From Parvularia atlantis (taxonomy: Eukaryota > Opisthokonta > Rotosphaerida), in contig CALSCO010002004.1 in NCBI GenBank assembly GCA_943704415.1, forward strand, positions 1 to 64,000: a stretch of DNA of 64,000 nucleotides, read 5' to 3'. The position numbers and the translations under genes are program-made. Below, one piece after another: positions 44,144 through 56,400 of this stretch. Each line of letters starts with the position of its first letter. Within the stretch, counting starts at the first letter, position 1. The notes below the pieces were generated by a model. The model saw nothing but the letters and a program-made list of their open reading frames with translations, was not told where the DNA came from and searched no databases.

Positions 44144-44207
44144 TGCATACCCGTGCATTTCGTCGGACATCAACGCAACAAGGGAGAGAGATGCGATGGG
44201 GGAGTCG

Positions 44208-45018
44208 TCAGAGGGCCAGCGCCAGCGCGGCGAGCAGCATCGCCGCCAGCACCACGCCCAGGGCCGGCGCGACGCTGCTGGCCGGGTTGAGGCACGTGTA
44301 GGCGGCGCCCTGGTTGCACGTCCCCGTCAGGCTGATCTCCGTGCAGTTCTGGCACGCCCTGTCGGAGCAGCGGCGCACGGAGGCCGCAAAGTTGTCGCAG
44401 TTGTACTGCGGGCAGCGTGAGCTCGCGATGGGAGGGGCGATGCGCGCGCCGTCGCACCTGCGTCGACCCGCTGCCGTCGTAGCCGTCAATGCACTGGCCG
44501 TCGAGGAAGAAGTTGGCATTGGTGATGCCGCCGGTGCAGTCGCGGTTCTGGAACACGTTGACCACGGCCGCGTACTTGCCCGCCGGCAGGCCCTCGACCT
44601 CCGAGTTGGGGCACGACACGCGGAAGCCTACCTCACGCCCATTGTCGACCCAGCCGATGCAGCGCAGCGAGAAGCACGCTGCGACGGCGCCGCGACGTCA
44701 GCGAAACGGCTCGTTTCATGCGCGTTCCCGTGTGCGCTGTGCTGCGGCGTCGCGCGGCCTTGCGGCAAGCGAGCGCGGCACCGGGCGCAGGCCGCACAAA
44801 AACAGAACCGACCCCAAAAACAACAGCCCAAGCCGGCCGCGTTGTCCCGTCGAAAACCAACGGCACGCACCGCCCACCGTGATCAGCGACGCCGTGTACG
44901 GCTGGCCCTCGCACGTCTTGCTGTAGTAGTACGACGCGAGCTGGAACGCGGCCTCGGCGCGCGGCACGAACGCGCCCGCCGCGAGCGCCGCGACGACGAC
45001 GACCAGCGCGAGCCGCAT
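44208..45018 (-). CDS. Secreted cysteine-rich protein, probably GPI-anchored
   Basis: Three exons. A clear signal peptide (MRLALVVVVAALAAGAFVPR, cleavage after AEA) starts at ATG 45018. The mature part has about a dozen cysteines: SYYYSKTCEGQPYTASLIT, ACFSLRCIGWVDNG, RVSCPNSEVEG, VFQNRDCTGGITNANFFLDG, YNCDNFAASVRRCSDRACQN and GTCNQGAAYTCLN. The C terminus is a hydrophobic tail with nothing after it (APALGVVLAAMLLAALALAL), preceded by small residues (NPASSV) suited to GPI attachment. Cell-surface location is therefore expected. No family was recognised. Stop 44208-44210. Confidence 0.75.
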
Positions 45019-45092
45019 AATTTCGCGCGATTGGCTGCGGCAATGTGACGCCACGAGCGTGGATTGGTCGGTCAGCGGGTATCAGTTGAGGT

Positions 45093-46429
45093 CTAACTCT
45101 CTGGTGCGGGCGTGGTAGCGGGTGCGGGCACGGTGCTCGACGACGGCGGCGGCGCGGCTGGCCCGTCCGGCACGTGCAGCGGCGACGTGCGCGTGCCCTC
45201 AAACTGGCGGCAGTGGATCTGCGGCGCCGGCGTAAGCGGCCCCCCCCCCCCCCCCCCCCCCCCCTCCCGCCGCTGCTGGAAGGGCGACACGCACGCGGAT
45301 GTGCATGTTGACGTCCTCCGGCCGCGCCAGGAACGGGAAGTTGCCGCCCGACTTGAGCTGCGCGTAGCGCGACTCGGGGTAGAACTTGCGCACCTGCGAC
45401 CGCAGCGACTCGTGCAGTGCAACCTCGTCGTACGTCTGCCGGGCCGCACCGTCAGCCGTTGTTCACGCAACTGTGCGCGCCTGCGTGCCTCGATGATCAT
45501 CACGCGGCTGTCGGGGAAGTAGCCCGGCTCCAGGCGCGCTTCGGCCGAGTTGAGCGTGAGGCGCGACGCGATCGCGGGCTGCGACAGCGTCTCGATCTAC
45601 ATGCACACGCGCTCAGCTCCACAAACAAGCACGCGCGCATTCGACGCACCTGCTCGACCATAAAGTCGACCGAGTCGGCCACGCGCTTCTCGAGCGCGCC
45701 CGAGGGAAAGTTGCTGAGGATGATGCGCTTGAGCGCAAAGTCCGGCACCCAGCTGAACCTGTGTGGGCGGCGAGCGTTCATCGTGTTCCGCGACCGCGTG
45801 CGAGACCGGCGCGCACAGGCCCATGTACGGCGCATTTTGCCGGAACGCGTCCGTGTTGATGAACGTGTTGCACAGGATGAGGCTCTCGATGCGCTTCGTG
45901 CGCTGCTGCGCGTACACCTGCGCCAGAAACCCGCCCAACGCCGTGCCAAACAGGTGGACCTGCGCGCGCGCGTGATCAACGGCACACACTCGCGGCGCAC
46001 GCGGCGCGCACCTTCTCAAAGCCGAGCTGGTCGAGCAGCTTTGTGAAGCCGTCGCACCACTCGATGTGCGTCCAGTACGGCGGGTAGTCGACCTGCGCCG
46101 CCGTGAGCACGCGCATCATCGCGACGCGAGAGCGCGCACGGCCACGACGCGGTAGCCCAGCGAGCCCAGGCCCATCAGCTGCTTGAAGTACGACTCGGCC
46201 GTGCCGCCGGCCGTCGGCAGGAACACGATCGGGCACCGCACCTGCTTCGGGCCAAAGTCGTACAGCCGCCAGGCCTTGGCGCCCTTGGCCTGCGCGCCCT
46301 CGACCATCTTCTGCTCGGGTGCGACGTCAGCGCGGCGTCCCACGATCGCGCGCAGCGGTGCGCCACCTGCTGCAGCGGCACACTGCGCCGGAACGAGACG
46401 TACTCCTTCGACTGCGACAGCGCCGACAT
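45093..46429 (-). CDS. SPG21: Maspardin (SPG21/ACP33) homologue, alpha/beta-hydrolase fold
   Basis: Exons follow human maspardin closely: KEYVSFRRSVPLQQ, WRLYDFGPKQVRCPIVFLPT with AGGTAESYFKQLM, GSLGYRVVA, YPPYWTHIEWCDGFTKLLDQ, VHLFGTALGGFLAQVYA, RIESLILCNTFINTDAF, LKRIILSNFPSGALEKRVAD, ASRLTLNSAEARLEP, YAQLKSGGNFPFLARPEDVN and RQFEGTRTSPLHV. Maspardin sits on endosomes and trans-Golgi vesicles and binds CD4 and ALDH16A1 in animals. At the nucleophile elbow the family GxSxG reads GTALG here, so the serine is an alanine and hydrolysis is not expected. Start ATG 46429; stop 45093-45095. The last intron holds a run of 25 C on the plus strand. Confidence 0.93.
45240..45264. repeat. C25 homopolymer in a maspardin intron
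   Basis: A perfect run of 25 C on the plus strand (G-run on the coding strand) inside the last intron, between NMHIR and IHCRQFEG. Confidence 0.97.
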
Positions 46430-46745
46430 CCTCCTTGCCGCGGCGGCGAGTCAGCGATCGCGCCATGATGGGCGTGCGCGGGGAAGGATACAGCGGGACC
46501 CGGTGATTGATGGGATGGTCTTGGCGCGCTGGTGAACGTCCGGCTCTGTCGTGCGCACAGGTCGATCGCGCACGTCTCGCAGCGGTGCGTCGCCCGCACG
46601 ATAGGCACTTTTTAAGTCGTCGCCGCCGTCGTCCTCGGGCCCTTGCCGTGCCCCCGCGCACCGTCGCCGCCGCCGCCGCCAGGCACGAGGTCACCCGCGC
46701 GACGCTCTACTCGTTCACACTCGCACACGACACAGCAACCGATCT
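46430..46745. other. Spacer between desaturase 3' end and maspardin start
   Basis: About 316 bp between two tandem minus-strand genes. It should hold the maspardin promoter. No clear motif; a slightly AT-richer patch lies near 46500-46520. Confidence 0.3.
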
Positions 46746-48497
46746 CTACGAAGACACGCGCGCCACCCGGAACATGCGCTGCAGCTCCCGCGCAGCCTCC
46801 GTGTGCATGTTCATCCCGCCGTTGAACGCCTTGCTCGCGTCCTTGCCCAGGAACGCCTTAAGGATCTGGCGGCGCGCACGCGCATAGGTGTGAGCACACG
46901 GCCACTGGCAAGGCGGCGAACCGCACCTTGTCACCGCCAGGGTGCCGCGACATGAACGTGGTGAGGTCGAGCGCAAAGCCGTCGATCACGGTCCATGGCC
47001 GGCCGGCCTGCTGCTGCGCGACCTCGGCCAGCGTGAGCACGGGTAGGCTTGCCTCGTCAGGCCCCTGCGCGTGTGCCACGGCACCGTCAGCAACCGTGCG
47101 AGCAAGGGTGTGTGTGCGCAAAGAACGCACCCAGCGCAGCTGTGACTTCATCTCGCCCAGGATTTGCTCCGCGACGAGCAGCCGCGCCTTGGCGATCTCG
47201 TTCGCGTCCGACACGTACAGGTCGCGCGCCAGGCCGAGACGCCCCCACGCGGCGATGGCCCACTTGGTCGGATCCCAGTCGTACCACTGCACACTGTGCG
47301 GCCGGCCGGCGTCAGCAGCGGTGGTGGTGGTCGCGGGCTGAGCACGTGGCGCACCCGTTCCGGTAGTCCTTCGGGAAGGCGTGGTGAAAGTTGTGGTAGC
47401 CCTCGCCGTTGGTCAGGAGCGAGCAGAGCACGTTGCCGCGCGCCGAGATGGTGCGCGAAAAGTCCTGGTCGCCGATCCTGCGCCGCGACTGGTGAGCAAC
47501 GACCGCTGTGGGCATGTGCACGCGCACGAGCACGCACCAGTGCGCGACCGAGTTGATGCAGAACGTCGAGTGCCAAATGAGCACGCGCAGCACAAAGCCG
47601 CCCCAGAGCAGTCCGCCCCAGACGTCGCCCCAGAGGCCGGCGAGCAGCATCGGGCCGGCGAAGCCGACGGCGAGGGCGAGGGCGACATAGTGCTTGTGCT
47701 GGAAGACGACAACTGCAGCCGCGCGCTCGATCAGCGACCAGCGCAGAACGGGCACGCGCGGGGCCTCACCGGGATCGGCGTTGAGGTCGGACGCGTCGAT
47801 CAGCTTCATCTTGGGGTAGTGCGGCTTCTCGAAGATCCAGCCGATGTGCGAGTACCAGAAGCCCTTCTTGCTGCTGTACGGGTCGTCCTCGGTGTCGGTG
47901 AAGCGGTGGTGGAGGCGGTGGCGCAGCACTGGCGCGTTTGCCAGTGAGCCTTCCTGATCGGGGCCGAGGACGGCGCAGCGGGGCGCGGCGACGCACCCCA
48001 CCACTTGATCGACCCCTGGAAGCCGTTCGTGCCGCAGACGGCGAGGAATACGCGCAGCGGGAGACTCGCGGCGTACGCGCGATGGCTCCACAGCCGGTGG
48101 TATCCGGCCGTGATCCCTATGGGGGCGCGTTCCCGTCGTCAGCCCGCGTCACGGGCAAACGACCGATGGCGCACCGAGCATCGTCAGCCACCACATCGGC
48201 GCGAGCGCGAGCAGCGTCGCCCGCGTCGGCGTCGTGAGCGCGACGGTCGCAAGCGCCGCCACGTGCGTCGCGACGACAAAGACGGCGTTGGCAACCCACG
48301 GGGACCCGCCGTCGCCGCCACCGCCACTGCCGCTGCCCGTGCGCCGCGCCGTGTCGACGACGACCTTGGGGATCGCGGCCGGGCTGCCGCTGCCGTGCGC
48401 CTAATTTTATCCGGGCGGCGGTCAGCACGTTGCGACCGAGCGACCAGCGACCCGACGCGCGCACCGTCTCGTCGGCCGCTGCGTACTCGGGCGGCAT
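46746..48497 (-). CDS. Delta-9 acyl-CoA desaturase with C-terminal cytochrome b5 (Ole1 type)
   Basis: Introduces the first double bond into stearoyl- and palmitoyl-CoA in the ER. ATG 48497 starts MPPEYAAADET; a 60-odd nt intron follows. The catalytic domain has all three histidine boxes: AGYHRLWSHRAYAASLPLR, LRHRLHHRFTDTEDDPYSS and NGEGYHNFHHAFPKDYRNG, with hydrophobic pairs between them (ALALAVGFAGPMLLAGLW). VQWYDWDPTKWAIAAWGRLG follows the third box, as in yeast Ole1. The C-terminal cytochrome b5 domain is recognised by TVIDGFALDLTTFMSRHPGG, with the haem-ligand histidine in HPGG. The fused b5 is the fungal arrangement; animal enzymes use separate b5. Stop 46746-46748. Confidence 0.93.
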
Positions 48498-48951
48498 CGC
48501 GTCTGCTGTCGCGCGCCGTGAGCACACGCTGAAGACAAAAAGTGCGACGTCGCGAGTGGGGCGAGACCACGAGCGGGCAGCACGAGGAACAAACACGTGC
48601 GCGCGCGTGAGAGAGGCGGTTGCTTGGGGCGCGCGAACGTCATCAAGCGGGCGTCAGCCACACTGCGTTCGGTCGGGAGCGAGCACCTGCACGGCAGATG
48701 AATTCCAGCAGTGAAGCGCCTGATACATGCCTCCAGCCAATCAGCGGGGGCCTAGTTGGTGACGTCTCGCGCTCTGATTGGCTGCTTTGGGCGCCGCCGA
48801 TCGAACTCGACATTCGACGTTCTACCGTGCCCCTCGAGACTGCACCCGATCCGTCATCATGCCGGATCACCTACTTCCCGGGGCAGTGCTTTGCCAGCAG
48901 CGTGTCGTTTGCGATCATACAATCTGCCCCGTCTGCTCGCCATGGCGCGCC
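48498..48951. other. Spacer between tandem minus-strand genes
   Basis: About 450 bp with lower GC and stop codons in all frames. It should contain the desaturase promoter near 48500-48700 (two GATTGG/CCAAT-type pentamers: ccaatcagc at about 48737 and gattggctg at about 48776, in opposite orientations) and the 3' UTR of the large gene beyond. Confidence 0.4.
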
Positions 48952-51900
48952 TCAGGAGATCACGGCCAGCGCTGGCGCGCGCACGAGCACCACGGCCACG
49001 CCCAGGCTCACGCGCGCCGCGTGCACAGCCTGCTCGAGCACGTCAAACGCGCGGCGCTCACCGCCCAGGTGCTCGTCCAGGTACTCGCTCAGGTGCTGCG
49101 CCACGCGCTTGAGCGCCACCGCCGGCGCAAACACGAGCGCTAGGTGCCCGTCGGCGCTGCGGCCAAGGGGTCAGGGAGGCGAAGCGGCGCACGGGTGTCG
49201 CTGCGCACCTCAGCAGCCGCTCGAGCCAGTCTGTCATCGCCACGAGCTCGGCCGTCGACATGAGGAAGACGAGCGGCCCGCCGCGGTCACCGTGCCGGTC
49301 GTACATGGCGTCGCGCACGAGGGCGAGCGGGTCGCGCTGAGAGCGGTGCTGCGCCACGACGCGCGCGTCAGTACCGATCGGACTGTTGCGTGCGTGCGCG
49401 GGCCACCTTGACCGCGCTCGACACGTCCACAAACTCGGTGCGCTTGTACTTTTTGCGGTACGTGGAGATCTTACGGCCTGCGTGCGCAACAGCCCTGAGC
49501 CACCCGTGCCACCCGAGCACAACGCGACCACGCACCCTTGCGCACGAGGGGCGACTGCAGCAGCCACGGCCACGTGCCCTCGCTCCCGCGCACCACGCGC
49601 TTGCTCGTCCCGGCGAGATGCGCGCTCACGTCCTCCAGCAGCAGGCGCTCCTTGAACGCCTCCATCTGCTCATCGCCCTCGCGGTCGTAGTAGAACACGG
49701 CGATGCGCAGTGACGGCGCGCTGCGTGCGTGCGGTGCGGGGTCAGCGTTGTAGGGTTTTGTTTGCAAGCGATGTTTCAGCAGCGGGTGAGACACGCACGC
49801 GCTCGCCGGCGTCGTCGGCATCGACACGGCGCCCGTGCCCGTCGTCGGTGCAGCCACCACTGCTGCCTGTGGGTGCAGGTCCGGCTGCCGCAGGAGCGCC
49901 GTGAGCGACATGGTCGCATGCACGGTGAACGCGTTGTGGATGAGCGAGGGCCTGCCGGGCGGCACAATCAGTCGCAAGCTTGCCGTTCGCACGCTGCACG
50001 CACCACGGCAGCAGGTGGTGCACCGGCGCGGCCATCACGATCAGCTTGGTCGGCTTGCGCTCCGCGAGTGACACGACGGCCTCGTCGATCCACGGCACCA
50101 GCTGACGGACGCACGTCAGCTGTCGAGTGCGCGGCGCGGGCTGCCGTGCGCGCACTTTGTGATGCAGCTCGTGCAGCAGCGACGCCGTCAGCAGGCTGCC
50201 GGCCTTGCTCGCGACGGGCGAATCGCGGTGCGACGCGCCGAGGTTGGCCACAAAGTCCAGCTGCACCGGGCGAGACCGAGTCAGCACACACACACACACA
50301 TACGCAAAAACGCGCACCAGGGCGGGCGACGCGTAGGTCGGCTGCCACCGCCGCACGTGCGACTCGTCCTGCTCGGTGCACGCGACAAAGTGCAGCTGCA
50401 GGTGCCGCCCCTCCCAGCCCGAGCCAAAGTCGAGCTGAAATGCGCATTGGCGCGTCAGCCAGCAGCACAAGCAGGTGATAGCAATGTCCCCGCGCACCGC
50501 GATCGATCCCACCGTGCGCTGCATGCAGTGCGCGAGCGACAGGAACGCGTGGCGCAGCGAGACGTGCTCGAGCGAGTCGCCCACGTCCTCTGGCCGGTCC
50601 TGCGACGCGGCGAAAAAGTAGACGAGCCTGCGAGCGCGCTTGGGTGTCAGCCATTGACATCCACATTGTCGCACCGCCGCGCGCACCGGTCCGAGCTGCT
50701 CGGCGCAACGGTCTCCGGTCGGCTGCGCCGCACGGTCAGGCAAGCGCTGCGCACGCACATCGGCACAAGCGCGCACCTCTCGGCCTTGCTCATGCCGCGC
50801 AGGAGCGTCCAGAACTGCGGCGACGCCGTCTCGGCAAACGCCAGGCCACCCGGCAGCATCGCCGGCATGAGCGGGTCGGGCGGGGCGCTGCTCGACGGCG
50901 ACACAACACTGCTGGCGTTGACTGCGCAAAACGCGTCAGAACACGGATCGCCTGAACAAAGCGTGCACGCACAGGGCATCGAGAGGATCGTGTCGATGTC
51001 GTGCGTCTTGGCCGGCGCGAGCGTCATGAGGTAGCTGGCAAAGGTCTCGAGCGTGACCTCGGTCGACACCTTGAACTGCGCGTACGCGTCCTGGATCTGC
51101 ACAATCACGCTTAGCGTGTCGCTCAGCGGCTGCTGGCGCGCGCCGGACGGCATCCTGCGCAGCGTGCACGTCAGCAACCCGCGCCCAGTGCTCGAACGAG
51201 GCGCACCGGCTCACGGAGCGGAAGCCAGTCGCCGGCGCGAGTGCCGCCAGGAGGTTGTCCATCGGGAAAACGAGCAGCAAGCCGTCGAGGTACTCCTTCG
51301 GCACGCGCTGCAGCCACTGCTGGTAGGTGAGCTTGGCCTGCGCCGAACGATGCGTGAGCGCACGACGCACAGCGGCGGCAAGGCGCACCAGCCCGGACGG
51401 CGAGTCTGCCAGGCCCGCGATCGCCGCCGAGATGTTGTCGCTCATCGACGACGACTCGGTCCCGTTCTCGCCCGCCGACTCGCCTGTGAAGCTCCGCCGC
51501 TGCCGACCAACATTGCGGCGTCAGCACGCAGCTCTGCGCACGCACGCAGCTCCGCACCCCGGTCGGCATCGCCTCGCCGCTGTCGTGGCGCTTGACTGAC
51601 ATGGCCGAGCGGCGCTCGCGCACCGCCGACGGCCGGTTGAGCATCTGCAGGCGCTGCAGCAGGTCTTGGTTGGCTGACAACAGCCTCTCTTCCGTGAGGT
51701 GCCCTGCACACGCGCGCGCACTCGTCAGCGCACACCTTTGCAAAGCAGACGCGCACGCGGCGCACCCGCTGCAAACTTGCGAAAGTTGGCCGACACGAGC
51801 TGGAAGAGCGACCACGCCTTCTCCGCCAGCGGGTCGCGCACGGTCCCGCCCGCTGCGTGCAGCCCCGACGGCAGCCCGCTGGCTGTCGACGACGGTGTGC

Positions 51901-53355
51901 CCTTGACGACCGACGCGCTTTCATGCGTCGCAGCAGGCAGCGGCGGCGACGCGAACATCGACGGGCGAACGCCCTCGCTCGCTGGCCCTGTGGATCGCAG
52001 CGCGGGTGAGCACACGCGGCAGGCACGGGATGCGTCGCACCGGCCGAGTCGGGCGAGTCGTCCTCGACGCGCAGGTCGTTCATGAGTGTCGCAAAGGCGT
52101 CGGCCGGTGCGCTCGACGACGAGCGCCGCTTCGTGACCGACGACGGGAAGAGCGAGAGCAGGAGCGGGCGCGACGTGGACGTGCTGCGGCGCGCGCTGCG
52201 TAGCGGGCGGTCAGTGTCGTCAACGGTGTACAGATATGGCACACCTCTCGGTCGCCGCGACCGTACTCTCGAACGGCAGGCGCGTGCGCGGCACGGGGCG
52301 GAGCACGGCTCGGTGCAGCGCCTGCTGCGCGCCGACGTACAGCTGCGCAATCAGTGAGCAAAGCACGCACGCGAGCACACCGATGTCGCAGCTCACCTCA
52401 AACAACAGCAGGTGGTCCGCCGCAAAGTGGCCCGGGTAGCAGAACGCGAGGCGCACGAGCCGCTTGCAGACGCGCGCGATAAAGTCCAGGAACCGGATCG
52501 GTGCGCGCCGCCGCAGCACGAGATCGTTGTGCCGCACAAACACGCTCGTGAACAGGTGGTAGGCCTCGTGCCAGTAGCCCTGCGACAGGCGCAGCTTGCT
52601 GCGTGCGTGCGCACAACGTCGCACGTCAGCTCGGCGCCATCGTGCCAACCACGCGCGCGCGCACCTGGCGTCCCGCGCGCTCACCAGCAGCTCGAGCTCG
52701 GCGAGGCTCAGCAGCGACACCAGCATGCCCTTGATATGACACGTCGCAAAGAAAAAGTCGGCCGCGGCGCGTGTGAGCGAGCGGACTTCGCCCAAGCTCG
52801 CGGCCTTGACCACGAGCGGCGGCGCAACCCTGCGCGAGCGCGGCACACGTTCAGTAGCCGCTGTGGGGACACGCGCTCCGCGGCACGCACCGCGACTCTT
52901 GCGCGACGTTGACGGGCGTATGCTGCCAGCTGACCCACGCCTGCAACCACCGGTCGAGGCTGTGCGCGGCCGATGCGCTGCGGCACTTGGCGATGTGCAG
53001 GCGGTCGGCAGCCGAGACAAAGTAGCCGATGGCGCGCGTGAAACACGCTGCCGCGATCGAGTTGAGGCTCCGCTGGAACGGCGCAAACGACACAGCCATG
53101 GTCGCCGACGACGCGGCCGACGCAGCCGACTCGGGCGACATGGGCGAGCGCGAGTCGGGCATGCTGTCATGCTTGGCCACGGCCTGGCGCACGTTGACGC
53201 GCAGCACGGCCGCCGACGTCGACAGGCTGGGCGCGCTGTCGCTGGCGCTCGTGCCCGGGTACCCGGCCGGCGCCGTCGCAGCCCTCGGCGAGCGCATCGG
53301 CAGCCACGATGGCCCGATCGCATGCGCCGCGGCGGACCCCGGAAGCGCGAGATGC

Positions 53356-53426
<71 letters not shown>

Positions 53427-56400
53427 GTGCTGCTGGTGCTGCTGCCCAGACGTCGCGCCGGCCGCGTTTGGCAGCAGCTCGGCCGCGACGATGTGCAGCG
53501 GTGACGCTGGCACGTCGAGCGAGGGCCGCGCCGTAAGCGGGCTGGCCGGCACCATGAGGCTCGGCGTCGCGGGCGTTGACGCGTTGACCACGCCCTGCGA
53601 GCGGCTGAAGCTTTGTGTGCGCGGTGCGCTGCCGTTGCTCGCGCCGGCCGCCGACGCCGACGTGACCACCTCAAGCGACGGCGGCATGTGCCGGCGCGAG
53701 GGCAGCGTCGCAGAGGCGGCGGCGTTGCGCGCACGCGCTCGGCCCGACGTCGCCGCGCTGATCGTGCCCGTGAACGAGGCGCCCTTGCCCTTGTTGCGGC
53801 TGGACGACTCGCGTGACTCGAGCTCCGCGTTCGAGTCCATGGCCATGCCCGGGTTGAGCGATGTCGACACGACCGTGGCCTTGCCCTTGAGGAACCAGAG
53901 CCGCCCCTTGGACATCAGGTTGGCCTCGCCGCAGAGCTTGATGGCCGCGTTGACGATCGCGAGCGCGTCCTCGATGCGCCCCGCCGCGAGGCACGTGCGC
54001 ACGGCGAGCTTGCACGAGTCGTGGTATAGCCTGCGCCGCGTTGCATCGCGTCAGTGCGGCAGCAGTACGAGCCGCCATGTGCGCGCACCCTTCCGTCGGC
54101 AGCTTGAGGTGCAGCCCGCTGAGCATGCTGCGCGAGATGTGCTCGACGATCGGATTGACGTAGTCACCTTGGCCGCTGCACGCAAAGTCGCGTGGGTGAG
54201 CATGTGTTGACGCAGTACGCCGGCTCGCGCCGCACCTGGTCGCCAGCGCCGACGACGCCGACGAGGACGAAAGCGACGACGCCGAGCTCGAGCGACCGGC
54301 GCCGAGACCGCTGGGCGCGTAGCGTGCAGCAATGCGCGCCGGGATGCCGCCCGAGCCCAGGTCAAACAGCGACAGCACACTGAACACGTCCTTGGTCCAC
54401 TCTGCGCGGGTGGTGCGGTGCGCGTGTGAGGCACTCGAAACAAGGTCAGCCAGCCGCACGCACCCTTGCCCGCGTACGCCTCGGCCAGGAGAAAGCAAAA
54501 CACAGCCAGCTTGTTGGCCGGCAGCGTGTCGTTCAGGAACGCGCGCTCCAGCCATGCGATGCACGCGTCGTGGCAGCCAAACTCTGCGAGCGCCAGCCGT
54601 CAGCGGGCCGGGGCAACAGGCGCAGTACGCGCACGCACTGAGGTAGAGCTCGCACAGGCGCTGCGGCAGCGACCAATACACTGGACGCAGCGTGCCGCTC
54701 GGCGTCGGCGTGGACGGCGAGGGCGAGGGGGTCGGCGTGCTCTGGCCGGACGGCACTGGCGGCGCAAACAGCTCCATCTGCGGATGCGCACTCGTCAGCC
54801 ACCACGAGCAGGAGCATGCGCGTCCGCACCGCCCGCAGCAGGACATCCTCGGCCCCAGACAGGTCGCCGAGCTCGACGTGCACTTGGCTGCGTGCACGTG
54901 CATCAGCAGTGCGGCGCGTAGCAGCGCGCCGCGCACCTCATCATCAGCGCGATGTGCACAACTTCGTTCAGCTTGCCCTCGGCGCATGCGTTGTTGTACA
55001 CGGCGCGGTAAAAATGCAGCGCGCGCGGCCTGTGCGACCAGCGTTGAATGCTGCGAAACGCAGCAGCGACGCACACCGCACGCACCAGTCCTTCTCGTCG
55101 TATGCGATCACGGCCAACTTGCGTTCGATAGCCCGGCGCAGCTCGCCGCCCTTCTCGCGCAGCTGCAGATTCGTCAGGGCGCCCTCGAGGCCGAGGATAC
55201 CAAACTTGTACTTGCGGTTGGCAAGGAGCACGTCGCCGTACAGCAGCGCGGCCTGAAAGCCGAGCTGCCCGAGCAGGTTGGGCCGCAGCTCGGCCCGCTG
55301 GTCGAGGATGTACAGGCACTCGTACAGCAGGCTCTCGGCCGTGGCCGTGTCGCCCAGCTCGCGCAGCATCTCGGAGGCGAGGGCAAACGTGGCGCGGGCG
55401 CGAAAGTAGCCGGCCTGCGGCGAGACGGCGCGTCAGTGAGACAATCTGGCGCCGCGCCAATGCAACGCCCGCACCGGCATGGACGGCAGCGCCTGACGCA
55501 CGATGCTCATGCGCTCCTGTCCGGACGTGACCAGCGGCGACAGCAGCAGCACCTGCGACTCGCGCACGGGCGACTGGTCGCCGTCGTCCTGCGCGCGGCG
55601 TACGTCACGCTCGCTGCCGAGCGCCACTGTGCAGGCACGCACGTCAAGCGTGGGGCGCGTCGCAAGCGTCAGCGGCGACAGGCCGTGCAGGATGAGCAGC
55701 ATTGACACGACAATGTCGGCGAGCACGAGCTCGGTCGTCTGCGCCCCCGCGGCATAAGCATGGTCCACCACAGTGCAGCAGCGCGCTCACCGCGTCATCC
55801 GCCGTGGCCTTGGCCTCGATCTGCTCATGCCGCTGCGCCAGATACGCCAGCGCGTCAAACGGCCCGCTGCTGCCGCGCATGATGCGGTGATGCGCCTCGA
55901 GCAGCATCGCTGGCGCCGCCGCAGCCGTCAGCTTGCGCACGCTGACGGCGCTTGCGTACACGCGCGCGCACCCATATAGTCAAGCATCGCGTGCCATTCG
56001 GGACTGGCGGCGCGCAGCCGCGAGTCGACGTTGGCCGCGGCCAAGAAGAGCTGCTCACCGGCCGCGGGCGGGGTGAGCTCGCGCTGCATGCACTTGTATA
56101 GCACATGCTGCGTCTGCCACCACAGTGGGCTCGCTAGACGGCGGCGCGAGGCTGTCAGCAGGACCACGATACGAGGCTGGGCACGCGCGCGTACTGGGCG
56201 AGAGCTCGCCGGGTGCGACTGAGCGCTTCTCGCACGCCGCCACCCACTCGCGGATGAGCGCTGCAGCCACGGCCGGGTGTGCGCGGGTCATGCTGTGCAG
56301 GGCGCGCTGGAACGCAAGGTACGCCTCGACCTCTGCACCCGGTGCCATCGCCGCGGTGACCAGCTGTTCGACCTCGATCGCGGCCAGCTGCGCACAGGTG

